A DNA stretch of 35,569 nt from Candidatus Kapaibacterium sp. Its GTDB lineage: Bacteria; Bacteroidota; Ignavibacteria; Kapaibacteriales; Kapaibacteriaceae. The DNA lies in NCBI GenBank assembly GCA_026390655.1, contig JAPLFN010000059.1, positions 26,395 to 61,963 on the forward strand, given 5' to 3'. The position numbers and the translations under genes are program-made. Positions 1 to 9,300 of the stretch are shown here, piece by piece; the first letter of the stretch is position 1; every line of letters starts with the position of its first letter. Under the pieces are notes generated by a model, which saw only the letters and a list, made by a program, of their open reading frames with translations, did not search any database and was not told the origin of the DNA.

Positions 1-1098
1 GAACATCACGCTCGTATTGTGCTGGAACGCTATCTAAAACGCCAGCTCATCAAGGTTGCGGGAGAGATCATCGGCGATTGCTATGATGATACAACTGACG
101 CGCTTGATGAAGTGGACCGTGCTGAACAGAGGATCTTTGAAGTGGCCGAGAAGAGATTACGTCGGTCGTATTCGGGCATGAAGAAGCTCACCAAGGATGC
201 AATCGAAAAGATCTTCGCGATAGCGAGTGGAGATGGCGACGGAATTACCGGAGTCCCGACAGGTTTTACACAACTCGATCAATTGCTCAGCGGACTTCAG
301 CCGTCTGATCTTGTGATTGTTGCAGCTAGACCTTCCATGGGAAAGACTGCTTTTGCGCTGTCCGTTGCGCGAGCAGCATCGCGCCGAGGAAAGTCAGTTG
401 GGATCTTCTCGTTAGAAATGTCCGCCCAACAGCTTGTTCTGCGATTGATCTCAGCAGATGCCAAGGTAGGTCTGCAAGCGCTTCGTAGTGGACGCCTCTC
501 AAGTACAGAGATGCATGAGATCGTGACGCGGGTTGATAGTCTTATGAATGCAAACATCTTCATTGATGATTCCGCTGCGCTTACACCGGTTGAGCTTCGA
601 GCGAAGTGCAGAAGAATGAAGGTGGAGCACAAGATCGACCTCGTCATCGTAGACTACCTGCAGCTCATGCATGCACCAAAAGCAGAAAGCCGAGAACGAG
701 AGATCTCTATGATCTCTCACACGCTAAAGGCTGTGGCAAAAGAGCTTGAAATCCCGATCGTAGCTCTCTCCCAGCTGAATCGGACATTGGAGGCCCGTGC
801 AGATAAACGGCCGATGCTGTCCGATCTTCGTGAATCCGGGTCCATTGAACAAGATGCAGACGTGGTAATGTTCATCCATAGGCCCGAGTATTACAAGATC
901 ACGGCCTTTGAGGACGGCAGGTCCACGGAGAATGTAGCAGAAATAATCGTCGGTAAGCAGCGGAACGGTCCTACAGGTGACGTACGGCTCTATTACCAAA
1001 AGGAGCTCGCGGCATTCCACGATCTCTCATTCCATCGTGATGCCTTTGACCCAGCCCCCGAGACTGGGCTACTTCCAGAGGGCAAATCCACGTTTTAA
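1..1098 (+). CDS. dnaB: Replicative DNA helicase DnaB (5'-truncated)
   Basis: This is the hexameric helicase that unwinds DNA at the replication fork and recruits primase. The frame is open from base 1, so the gene starts outside the window. About 365 residues remain: the end of the N-terminal/linker helices and the whole RecA-like C-terminal ATPase domain. Visible motifs in order are the linker (HARIVLERYLKR), the entry to the ATPase domain (GVPTGFTQLDQLLSGLQ), Walker A (ARPSMGKTAFAL), SLEMS, Walker B (VDYLQLM), LSQLNR, and the DLRESGSIEQDADVV signature with the following arginine-finger region. A GTG in frame at 19 is internal, since family-like sequence continues upstream of it. No intein or frameshift is seen. 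The missing part is the N-terminal domain. Confidence 0.97.
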   Translation, partial: EHHARIVLERYLKRQLIKVAGEIIGDCYDDTTDALDEVDRAEQRIFEVAEKRLRRSYSGMKKLTKDAIEKIFAIASGDGDGITGVPTGFTQLDQLLSGLQPSDLVIVAARPSMGKTAFALSVARAASRRGKSVGIFSLEMSAQQLVLRLISADAKVGLQALRSGRLSSTEMHEIVTRVDSLMNANIFIDDSAALTPVELRAKCRRMKVEHKIDLVIVDYLQLMHAPKAESREREISMISHTLKAVAKELEIPIVALSQLNRTLEARADKRPMLSDLRESGSIEQDADVVMFIHRPEYYKITAFEDGRSTENVAEIIVGKQRNGPTGDVRLYYQKELAAFHDLSFHRDAFDPAPETGLLPEGKSTF

Positions 1099-1110
1099 CC
1101 ACATTGTGGT

Positions 1111-1141
1111 TTCCTCGGCTAGGTCGTAGTTTACCGAGGAA
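1111..1141. terminator. Inverted repeat downstream of dnaB
   Basis: TTCCTCGG (1111-1118) and CCGAGGAA (1134-1141) form a perfect 8-bp stem around a 15-nt loop, between the dnaB stop and the next gene. No T-tract follows, so it may be a weak terminator or an mRNA-end stabiliser. The distal arm ends only six bases before the Shine-Dalgarno of the next gene, so it could also affect translation of that gene. Confidence 0.35.
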
Positions 1142-1159
1142 CACACGGGGAGCGTTATA

Positions 1160-3244
1160 GTGAACAGATCAGTAGCCTGGGCGGTGGGGATCGCTCTTGT
1201 TTTCCTTTTACAAGCATTGACCCTTCAAGCTCAGGACACAACGTTAACGTTGAAAGCACCGGCTGGGGGCGAGATATTCTACACCACGAGAGACACCACG
1301 GTTCAGATACGGTGGACAGGTGTGGATGATACGGTTAACGTTCGGCTTGAATACTCTTCAGACGATGGTAGGGCATGGCAGGTGATCTCTGACACCGCTG
1401 CGGGCGGATCATTTCTTTGGAATATAAAAGGCGTTCAGCCGAGTGCATCGTACCGCGTTCGGGTGTTGCAACTGCGCCCACCGGGAGCGCAAGACAATGT
1501 GATCTACAGTGGTCACAGTAGCCCCGTTGCAGATGCATGGTGGTCACCATCGTTTGATCGCGTTGTTAGTGTGGCGGCGGAAGCAGATATTTGGGATGCT
1601 CAGCAGAGCACCTCCTCTCCACTTGTATCACTTGCGGTCCCTCGGGCTACGTATTACAGCGTTCGTTGGAGCAAGGATAGCACGAAGATCGTTACCGGAT
1701 CTGATGACAACACGGCCCTCGTGGTTGACGTAGCGTCGAATACTGTTACGCAAACACTTACGCATCCAAATGTTGTGTCAAAGGTTGAGCTCGACCCCAC
1801 CGGTCTATGGCTGTTTACAAAATGCGATGACAACCGGACGCGCGTGTTCAACCTTCCTGGAACAGTAGCAAGAGCTACGCAAAATGCCGGCTCAACCATG
1901 GACGACATGGTTGTTAATGCTGACGTCTCCCGCGTTGTTTTATGCGCAACAGAAGCCCGCGTCTATGGGCGCTCCGTTGGCCTGCCTCTTGCATTCTCAC
2001 TTCATACAGTTGGCGTGATCTCCGGGGCCTGGAGTCCCGATGGAACGAAGGTTTGTACCGTTGGTGGCGACGCTACGATAAGACTGTGGAACTCAACCAC
2101 TGCGGTTCAGGTCTGGGTAGCAAACGACGCACGAGAAGGCGTTCGTAGCGTAACGTTCTCTCCTGATGGTCTTCTTGTTGCAACAGGCATGGCGGACTCA
2201 ACGGTTATTGTTTGGGACGCCACAAATGGCCAACGCCGTCTGACTTTTGGTGGCTATGGCGGAGCCGTGCGTATGGTGGCTTTTTCGCCTGACGGTGCAC
2301 TCCTGGCAGGAGCGTCCGATGACAATTTTGCTCGGATACATGAGATAGCAACAAGAAAAACAATCCGCAACCTTCAACATAACGATGACGTCGGAATTGT
2401 TCGTTGGAATGCAGCTGGCGATCGTGTCCTCACCACGTCAAGAGACGGCACTGCACGTATATGGCAGATCCGAGAGATCGTACTCCAGTCTGATACCAGC
2501 GGTCAGTTTTCGATCGCACCTCCGCCCCCTTCCTTTGCGCGACTCACTACCTCGGGCGACACATTGGCGATTCGAGATCTTACTACGATCAATGTTCGTC
2601 TTGAAGCAGCTCAGTTTCTCGATCTTGCCCGGATCGACAGTTTGACACTCCGTTTTGCGTATGATCCGTCGATACTTTTCCGCACGGCCTCATCTGTGCC
2701 GCTCGAGAAAGTGATTGACGACATCGTAACAGATACCAACGGGATTCGACGTAGCAAGCAATATTTTGAAGCCACCGTTCCGGTGCCGTTAACAGACGCG
2801 GATCTTCTCAACATTACGTTCCAGGGAACGTTGGGGCAGGATAGCGTCACTTCGCTTGAGATCGTCCGTGTTGACCAGATTGGAACCGGCCCGGGCATAC
2901 GTATCGAAACTCGATCGACTCCGATCCTCGTACGTGGCATCTGTAGGCTAGGGGGCGGTCCTCGGCTCTACACCACGCTCGGCACGCCACTGGACGTCCA
3001 GGCAATGTCTGTGAAGGAAGGTATTCGCATCCGCGTGAATCTGGCAGAGACAGGCTTTGCTGAAATGGCAGTATTCGACGTACGCGGAAATCGAGTATGG
3101 CACGGTACAGCAACTCCATCAGAGGAGGTCGATAGGGTCTTAGAGCGTGTAATTCCATTTGATGTGGTGAGCGGCCTCGTGATCTTCACCGTGATAACTC
3201 CCACACAACGCGCAAGCAAGCTTCTTCTTGAGGGGGCGCGATGA
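1160..3244 (+). CDS. Secreted WD40 propeller protein, probable T9SS cargo
   Basis: The start is GTG, chosen because GGGGAG lies 7 nt upstream and the resulting N-terminus is a signal peptide (about residues 1-25, ending LTLQAQ). Residues ~28-110 look like an Ig/FN3-type fold beginning with a GGEIFYTT..VQIRW pattern. Residues ~118-440 hold seven WD40-like repeats (for example WSPDGTKVCTVGGDATIRLW, FSPDGLLVATGMADSTVIVW), enough for one closed seven-bladed propeller. Residues ~455-610 resemble a cohesin-like beta domain. The last ~75 residues have the pattern of a T9SS type A sorting domain (MAVFDVRGNRVWHG ... GLVIFTV). It is probably exported and surface-bound or released; the ligand is unknown. 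Its stop overlaps the start of the next gene (ATGATG at 3241), so the two are translationally coupled. Confidence 0.85.
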   Translation: MNRSVAWAVGIALVFLLQALTLQAQDTTLTLKAPAGGEIFYTTRDTTVQIRWTGVDDTVNVRLEYSSDDGRAWQVISDTAAGGSFLWNIKGVQPSASYRVRVLQLRPPGAQDNVIYSGHSSPVADAWWSPSFDRVVSVAAEADIWDAQQSTSSPLVSLAVPRATYYSVRWSKDSTKIVTGSDDNTALVVDVASNTVTQTLTHPNVVSKVELDPTGLWLFTKCDDNRTRVFNLPGTVARATQNAGSTMDDMVVNADVSRVVLCATEARVYGRSVGLPLAFSLHTVGVISGAWSPDGTKVCTVGGDATIRLWNSTTAVQVWVANDAREGVRSVTFSPDGLLVATGMADSTVIVWDATNGQRRLTFGGYGGAVRMVAFSPDGALLAGASDDNFARIHEIATRKTIRNLQHNDDVGIVRWNAAGDRVLTTSRDGTARIWQIREIVLQSDTSGQFSIAPPPPSFARLTTSGDTLAIRDLTTINVRLEAAQFLDLARIDSLTLRFAYDPSILFRTASSVPLEKVIDDIVTDTNGIRRSKQYFEATVPVPLTDADLLNITFQGTLGQDSVTSLEIVRVDQIGTGPGIRIETRSTPILVRGICRLGGGPRLYTTLGTPLDVQAMSVKEGIRIRVNLAETGFAEMAVFDVRGNRVWHGTATPSEEVDRVLERVIPFDVVSGLVIFTVITPTQRASKLLLEGAR

Positions 3245-5319
3245 TGGACAATCGTTTTCTTCGAAGGTTCATTGCATTCGCTTGTTGCATAGTTATTCCA
3301 ATCGTTGCATCTGCCCAATGGTGGAAGGTTACGAAACCGGAAGATGTCTGGCTCTTTCAAATAGGTCTTAGTGCAGACCTCAACATGGTAATGCACAGTG
3401 GCGACTTTGTGCTACCCCAAGCACCAACGTGTTGCGTTGGGTATACTAGCGCACAAAGCTTTGGTCCGGCTATTTCTTTCTTTGCGCGCCAAGAGGTTAC
3501 AAAGATGTTCCGCCTAACCTTGCGTGGAACCTTTGCCCCCTATAGTGGCACGTTTGAAACGGATGAGAATATTTTTGTGACGAATGCAACGGAGGGTGTT
3601 ACTCGCCATTCACTCGATGCGCGCATGAACTGGTTGGGCGGGGAGTTTCTTGTAGATGTCCGCATTGTGAATCCAGTTCGCTTAATGGTAGGCGCCTCGG
3701 CAGGGTTTATGACCCAACCTACATTCACGCAGAATGAAACCTTGCAGACCCCAGGCACCGGCACTTTTGAGAATGGACGGCGCGTACGAAACGAAACTGT
3801 GAATGCTGCGATGACGGGCCTCACCTCGCCAATACTTGGTGCGGTTATCGGATTGGGATTTGACATTCCTCTAACGGAGAATCATTCGGTGATCCTCACG
3901 CCGGAGGTGCTTTATACGATCGGCCTGAGCAATATCATCGTAGGACAGAATTGGAAGGCAAACATGCTCCGTGTGGGAGCAAGTGTGGCGATGTCTCTCA
4001 ACGCACCGGAACCACCAACGCCGGTAGAGCGCAGACGTGAGGTGTTTGTTGATTCTGTATTTGTAGATGTGGCCCCCGATGCAGAGCGTAGAAGAGTTGA
4101 AGGTCCGGAGCGTATTGAAACGGATACTGTAGTGGCGTCCGACCTCGTCACCATAACGGATCGTGCGTATCGTACAGACACCGTCTTTTCCCCACCGCCT
4201 CCTGTGATTGTCGCCAAGATCGCGGCGCGAGCAGTTGAGGCGTCCGGTGCGATGAAGGATGTGTTTACGATCAATGTCTCAACGCAATTCATTACAGAAG
4301 CACTTCCGATTCTCCCTGTAGTGTTTTTCGAAGCTCAGTCGATCTCTTTGTCTTTCCGATATCATCAGATCACTAATGCGAAAGAGTATCAGCCGGACGC
4401 AATTGCGCCTCGTACAATCACTGTTCACCGTGAAATCCTCAACATTGTAGGTGAGCGCATGCAGTTGATGCCGAACACGACGATCAGACTTCGCGGAACG
4501 GCGGACCCGACCACGGAGGGAGGCGACTGTGATCTCGCCCGCAAACGTGCAACAGCCGTGAAGGACTATCTCACTCGCGTATGGGGAATCGGTGGCGAAC
4601 GCATCATTGTGGAAACGGGAACGGGATCGTGCGCACCTGAAAAGATCACGCGACAACAATCCGAAGACGGATACTCTGAGAACCGTCGTGTTGAGATCCA
4701 AACAACAGACCTTGCCCTGCTAGCATCGGTTGCAAAGCGGAGATTCAATGAAGCACAGACAGTGGATCCACCGAAGATCCTCTTCGATCCATATGGTACT
4801 AGCCAGAAGTACTTGACGGATTGGACGCTTGAAGCAACGTCAGGCGCTAACGTAGTGTTCTCTCAGTCTGGCAAGGGAGTTCCGGGGCAGATCACACAGG
4901 TTCTAACTCCTGCGACAGCTGACCTGATGCAGGATGGACGCCCGGTTGATGTGAAGCTGCACATCAATGCGATCCTTGAGCGTCTTACACTCACGCTGTT
5001 TGATGTCGCGAGCGATGAGATCACGCCTATCGCAGAAGAGCAGATCAAAACGTTCGTTGAGAACGTACCTGCCGGATCTACTGTTGTGGTGCGCGGTTAT
5101 GCGGACATGCTTGGCAATGCGGAGTTCAATAAAAAGCTGTCGCAGAAACGAGCCGACGCTGTGTGTGCAACGATCAAGACCCACCTCAAGAAACGCGTAG
5201 AACTTCAGTGCAATGAAATACGGACTGACAGATTCCCGCCTGGTATTGAGGCCTATGGTACTCCTGAAGAACGCTTTCTGAGCCGCACTGTTCAGATCGA
5301 GGTCAAGCGATCGAAGTAG
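3241..5319 (+). CDS. Outer-membrane beta-barrel with two OmpA-like domains
   Basis: Signal peptide at residues 1-25 (ending IVASAQ). Residues ~26-257 are an alternating beta-strand region typical of a porin-like barrel, with PTCCVGYT at residues 62-69. A linker rich in Val/Asp/Arg/Pro follows. Two OmpA-type peptidoglycan-binding domains come next: one at ~380-490 ending SENRRVEIQ, and one at ~590-690 with the classic spacing in YADMLGNAEFNKKLSQKRA and ending SRTVQIEV. The likely role is anchoring an outer-membrane barrel to the cell wall. It overlaps the preceding cargo gene by 4 nt. The barrel is homologous by eye to the protein at 27722-28498, which lacks the OmpA domains. The 3' end overlaps the convergent transporter gene by 17 bp. 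Confidence 0.85.
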   Translation: MMDNRFLRRFIAFACCIVIPIVASAQWWKVTKPEDVWLFQIGLSADLNMVMHSGDFVLPQAPTCCVGYTSAQSFGPAISFFARQEVTKMFRLTLRGTFAPYSGTFETDENIFVTNATEGVTRHSLDARMNWLGGEFLVDVRIVNPVRLMVGASAGFMTQPTFTQNETLQTPGTGTFENGRRVRNETVNAAMTGLTSPILGAVIGLGFDIPLTENHSVILTPEVLYTIGLSNIIVGQNWKANMLRVGASVAMSLNAPEPPTPVERRREVFVDSVFVDVAPDAERRRVEGPERIETDTVVASDLVTITDRAYRTDTVFSPPPPVIVAKIAARAVEASGAMKDVFTINVSTQFITEALPILPVVFFEAQSISLSFRYHQITNAKEYQPDAIAPRTITVHREILNIVGERMQLMPNTTIRLRGTADPTTEGGDCDLARKRATAVKDYLTRVWGIGGERIIVETGTGSCAPEKITRQQSEDGYSENRRVEIQTTDLALLASVAKRRFNEAQTVDPPKILFDPYGTSQKYLTDWTLEATSGANVVFSQSGKGVPGQITQVLTPATADLMQDGRPVDVKLHINAILERLTLTLFDVASDEITPIAEEQIKTFVENVPAGSTVVVRGYADMLGNAEFNKKLSQKRADAVCATIKTHLKKRVELQCNEIRTDRFPPGIEAYGTPEERFLSRTVQIEVKRSK

Positions 5320-6304
5320 GGGGCTGAATGGACTTCTTTACGGGACACGTAGAGCCCCCTGCATGCTCGCATTGATGATCGCATGGTGTAACATAAACGC
5401 GTGGGACAGCCGTAGGGAATTTGTCGTGAAGTCCCTTGAGAATGTCCGCCTCTAGCTGATAGAGATGTTCAAGGGTGTAATCGAACGGCATCACAAGGTC
5501 TATTTCGATGAATATGTCCTTGCCTGAACGTCTCGTGTGAACGCTCTTGAATTCACACATCCGGTCGTGATTGTCTGCGATCACAGCAAGAATTTCATAT
5601 TGCATCTCGTCCGGCAATGTGCGATCAAGCAATTGGCGGAAGGCCTCTGCACCATGTTTTAGGGGTACCTGGATGGCTGCCAGCAACAGCGCTATGGAAA
5701 CCACGCCGTCAAGAACGGCCGCGGTAGCATAGCTTCCGGTGAATTGCAATGCACCACTTAAGATCAAACTTGCAAAGACGCCGATCTCCATCCATGAGTC
5801 CACACGCCATAGTTCGGCGTCATAGCGCAGCATAGGCATGTGGAATCGATTGGCATAGGTATTCAGCAGGCGCCCCGTTATTCGCATTACAAAGAACGAG
5901 ATGGCGCTCCATGCAAGCAGGAGAAACGTGTTCCTGTTCTCTGGTGGGCTCTGAAAGATCACAACAGCTTCGCTGAGCGTAATGATGGTGAGGACGATCA
6001 GGAGGTTGGCACTGACGAGGATCGCGAGACTCTCATATTTACCATATCCGTAATTAAAGGTAATGTCTGGGTCACGCATTGACTGTTGAACGGCAGCCAA
6101 AAAAAGCAACGAGTTACCGATATCAATCAGCGCGATGTAGCCATTCGTTTGAATGATCAGGGATCTCTGAACAAGGCCGATCCCAAGTGAAACGGCAGCA
6201 AGGAAAATGCATGCGAAAAGCGAGATCGTTGAGGCGTACTGGGGCGCGTCACGCCTAAGCATGGGGCGTACGATGTGTCGGACGGTTGAGATCGCGTTGA
6301 ACAT
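5303..6304 (-). CDS. Cation diffusion facilitator (CDF) family metal transporter
   Basis: Inner-membrane metal/proton antiporter family. Six hydrophobic segments span about residues 25-45, 53-73, 90-118, 125-145, 170-188 and 195-213. A cytoplasmic C-terminal ferredoxin-like domain follows (KSVHTRRSGKDIFIEIDL), which is the usual CDF layout. The family sequence YGYGKYES after TM2 matches the conserved cytoplasmic loop. The metal-site residues are unusual: TM2 keeps D61 and TM5 keeps D169, but the other expected ligands (first Asp of TM2, His of TM5) are not seen. The C-terminus adds a Cys/His cluster, CDHQCEHAGGSTC (residues 308-320). I chose ATG 6304; a GTG at 6328 would add eight residues but lies inside a 20-bp palindrome. 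TATCTTCG just upstream of 6304 is one mismatch from a TAnnTTTG box. Confidence 0.8.
   Translation of the reverse strand: MFNAISTVRHIVRPMLRRDAPQYASTISLFACIFLAAVSLGIGLVQRSLIIQTNGYIALIDIGNSLLFLAAVQQSMRDPDITFNYGYGKYESLAILVSANLLIVLTIITLSEAVVIFQSPPENRNTFLLLAWSAISFFVMRITGRLLNTYANRFHMPMLRYDAELWRVDSWMEIGVFASLILSGALQFTGSYATAAVLDGVVSIALLLAAIQVPLKHGAEAFRQLLDRTLPDEMQYEILAVIADNHDRMCEFKSVHTRRSGKDIFIEIDLVMPFDYTLEHLYQLEADILKGLHDKFPTAVPRVYVTPCDHQCEHAGGSTCPVKKSIQPPTSIA
5318..5360. terminator. Inverted repeat at a convergent gene junction
   Basis: AGGGGGCT (5318-5325) and AGCCCCCT (5353-5360) are exact reverse complements separated by 27 nt. The left arm overlaps the stop codon of the OmpA-barrel gene, and the right arm lies inside the last codons of the convergent transporter gene. 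The position suits a bidirectional terminator, but there is no T-tract on either side. Confidence 0.3.
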
Positions 6305-6322
6305 GGACGCGAAGATACGTAG

Positions 6323-6342
6323 GGTCACGCCATGGCGTGACC
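6323..6342. promoter_or_regulatory. Perfect 20-bp palindrome upstream of the CDF gene
   Basis: GGTCACGCCATGGCGTGACC is its own reverse complement, with a further half-site-like GTGACC at 6345-6350. It lies between the FG-GAP gene stop (6361) and the transporter start (6304). It could be an operator for the transporter gene or a terminator hairpin for the upstream gene. The absence of a T-tract and the closeness to a TAnnTTTG-like box favour an operator. Confidence 0.4.
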
Positions 6343-6360
6343 GTGTGACCGTTAAACGGG

Positions 6361-9300
6361 TTACGGGGTTACGCGTGCTACGGCAGTGACTCTGCCCGAC
6401 CGAGACCGTTCAACACAGAAGACGAGCCCAGTGGTGCGCTCGAGTAACATGTCGCGTTGGGCTGCAGGCCCAGACGCTACCTGCCTCCCGAGTACATCAT
6501 AGAGTTCAATTGTCTCAGTGAGTTCATTATCTCGCCGTGCGTCTTCCTCAACAGAGGTTGTGGACGATGTAGTGAAAACATATACCTCGCTGTCCCTACC
6601 GGGTCCAGCAAGATTTACGCCCCGAATGCGCCAGTGGTATTGCTTGGATGGTTTGAGGGGCGGAGCGATGGCATATGAGGTGTCACTAGCCTTACGCTTG
6701 AGAGCTGTTGCAAAGGTCGCGCTAGTGTCGATTTCTAGCTCGTATCCTTTGTCCACCTCCGGCCGACGTGTCCATGAGAAACGCGGACGAATTGTGACGT
6801 TGTTGGCGTTGTTCTCAGGGAAGACCAGGCTCACGGGCCCCGGCACATCGTACGTTACGAATTGCCATGTATCTGACCAGGTGCCGTTCTGCCATTCGCT
6901 GTTTGCACGAACGCGCCAATAGTAGTGAGAATAGGGAGAGAGTCCTGTAACAACCAACGTGGTGTCAGTCACAGTGAATCGTTGAACCTGATCGACAAAG
7001 CCGTAATCGCGTGACAGTTCGAGTGCAAAGGTTGTGGGCAATGACAGTGAGCCTGGGAACATGGCAGGTCTCCATGCGAATGCGATCGTTGTAGGGACGT
7101 TGATTGCTTGGAATCGGGGTGTAACAGGAACGACCGGAAGTGCTGCCGGACGTCCCACTGTATAGTCCCAAACCGGTGACCAGGTCTGCCCGGAGATGCG
7201 CACTTGCCAGAAGTACGTTGTGCCTTGTGTGTCATTGATGTTCAATAGAGTGTCGGCTGTCTGTGACACCACGCTTACGATAGGCAGAGTTAGTGTTGGT
7301 TCCTTCCCAATTCGCACGTCATATTTCGATCCTCGTGGTCCTGTCCAACGTAGGGTCGTCGATGCAGGGTTATCAACTGATCCTCGTGCAGGAGACACTT
7401 GAAGCGCTCGTGAGCCTGTCAATAGCTTGGCAGTTCCATCGCTTGATACCACCCACGCTGAGTTTTCAGTGGCATTGGTGAAGCGGGTCTTACCTCCACT
7501 AGGCCATCGAACAACAACGCTGTCGATCTTGGCGTTGCCAATTCCGAAATGCAGGTCATGCGACATCTGCGACATCCGCCCGCCAGAGACGGTACCCGGC
7601 ATCCAGCGGTGGAACTGCTTGCCCCCTGCAAAGACAATGGCGTGCGCTCCATAGGCATCGAGATGTGAACCTGAGAGATCGCGAAGACGCAGGGTAACAC
7701 ACTTGCCTTGTTTTGGCATGTCATTGCGGAATAGCTTAACACTCTCGGTACCGCTCGAGCAAAGAAGATCCAGGTCTCCATCTCGGTCGAAATCTATCCG
7801 AACAGCAGTCCACGCCCCGTGGATGAACATTCCCGACTCCCACGCGTGATCAACAAACGACGTGTTTGGGGTAGTTGATCCAATGTAAAGGTGTGCTGGA
7901 CGGTTAGCACCCGTCCCATAGCCTTCATATGATATCTGCCCATGCCAAAGGTCTGTGCTTCCATCATGATCAAGGTCTCCAAAGCACATCCCTGAATTCA
8001 TTTCGCGAAACTTGACTCCGTGCCATCGGAGAATGCCTTGTGCGTCTGTGCTGTACCAATTTGTAAACGTTGGTGTGGCGTTCGTACCGGTGTTGCGGAG
8101 GATAAGCGACGGGTTGGAATATTGGGCGCGTGAATCAGGGTGTCCAAGATTGCCTACAGCGAGATCTACGTCGCCGTCATTGTCGATGTCAGCCCAATCA
8201 CTCCCCATGCCGTGCCCAAAATAATCTGGCTGCGTTGTCGGTATCCCAATCGCGCCTGTTTGTCGGGAGACTTCGGTGAACGTCCCGTTCTTGTTATTGC
8301 GATAGAGTCTGTCCGGTGCAAGGCGATAGGTAGCTACAAAGATGTCCGTCCAACCGTCGTCATTGAAGTCGCACAACGATGAGCCCCATGTATCGTAGAA
8401 GGGGCTTGGCTCTCCCGCAGCGATACCAGACGCTGTAGTTACGTCCGAGAAGATTAGGCCGCCATCGTTACGCCAGAGCTTGTCTTGAAAGTAGGTCTCC
8501 TGGCCGCTTACTTCTCGGCGACCGTTGCCAAGGAAGAGATCGAGATCGCCATCTTGATCCAGATCAAACCATAGTGCTGTCACAGTTGGTGCGTCATTGG
8601 TGATCTTCGATGAGGCTGTTACATCCACAAACTTCCCATTACCGTCGTTGCGCCAAAGTTTGTCATTCGTATTCCCGGCTGCCACAAAGCAGTCCATATC
8701 GCCGTCGTTGTCGACATCTGCCCAGGATGTTGGGCCGCCTGACATTGGCAATGAAGCGCGAGAGAATCGCTCGCCTCGTTCGTTATGGAAGTACAACGAC
8801 CCAACGCACACATCATCGAATCCGTCGTTGTCCCAATCAATCACACTTGCATGATCCGCAGAGATGGCTGCGCCGTTGTCACCGACCAGCCCCATAGCTT
8901 TAGAGACATCGGTTAGAGATGGAGCGGGCTGGAATTCGTACTCATCTTCCACGACGAGCCTGACCATGTAGTCGCCTGTAGACCGGTAATAGATGCCGGG
9001 TATGTTGTAGAAATTCGGGTTCGGTGTTATAGGGTCATAGAGGTATGAGGTGACCTCTGTCTGGCTATTGTTGTCCTGCGACCACACAGGTCCCCCGGTT
9101 CTCATAAGATGTTGTACCACGATACGATCGTAACCACCGATGATGAGCCCGTGAGCACTGACATCAATCTCTAACCACCCGGCTGCTACAACATTTACCG
9201 TCACTGCAGCCAAGGTGTTATAGGGGAAGCAATACTGTGTCGGTGGGATTGTTCCTTCGGAAGCATCTCCCGTAATGCGTATCTCGTCGGCACCTTTGCC

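Noticed and set aside
1101-1118. Similarity between the post-dnaB sequence (ACATTGTGGTTTCCTCGG) and the ffh leader (ACATTGTGGTTCTCGG)
   Set aside because: The match is short, lies in different orientation contexts relative to the genes, and could easily be chance.
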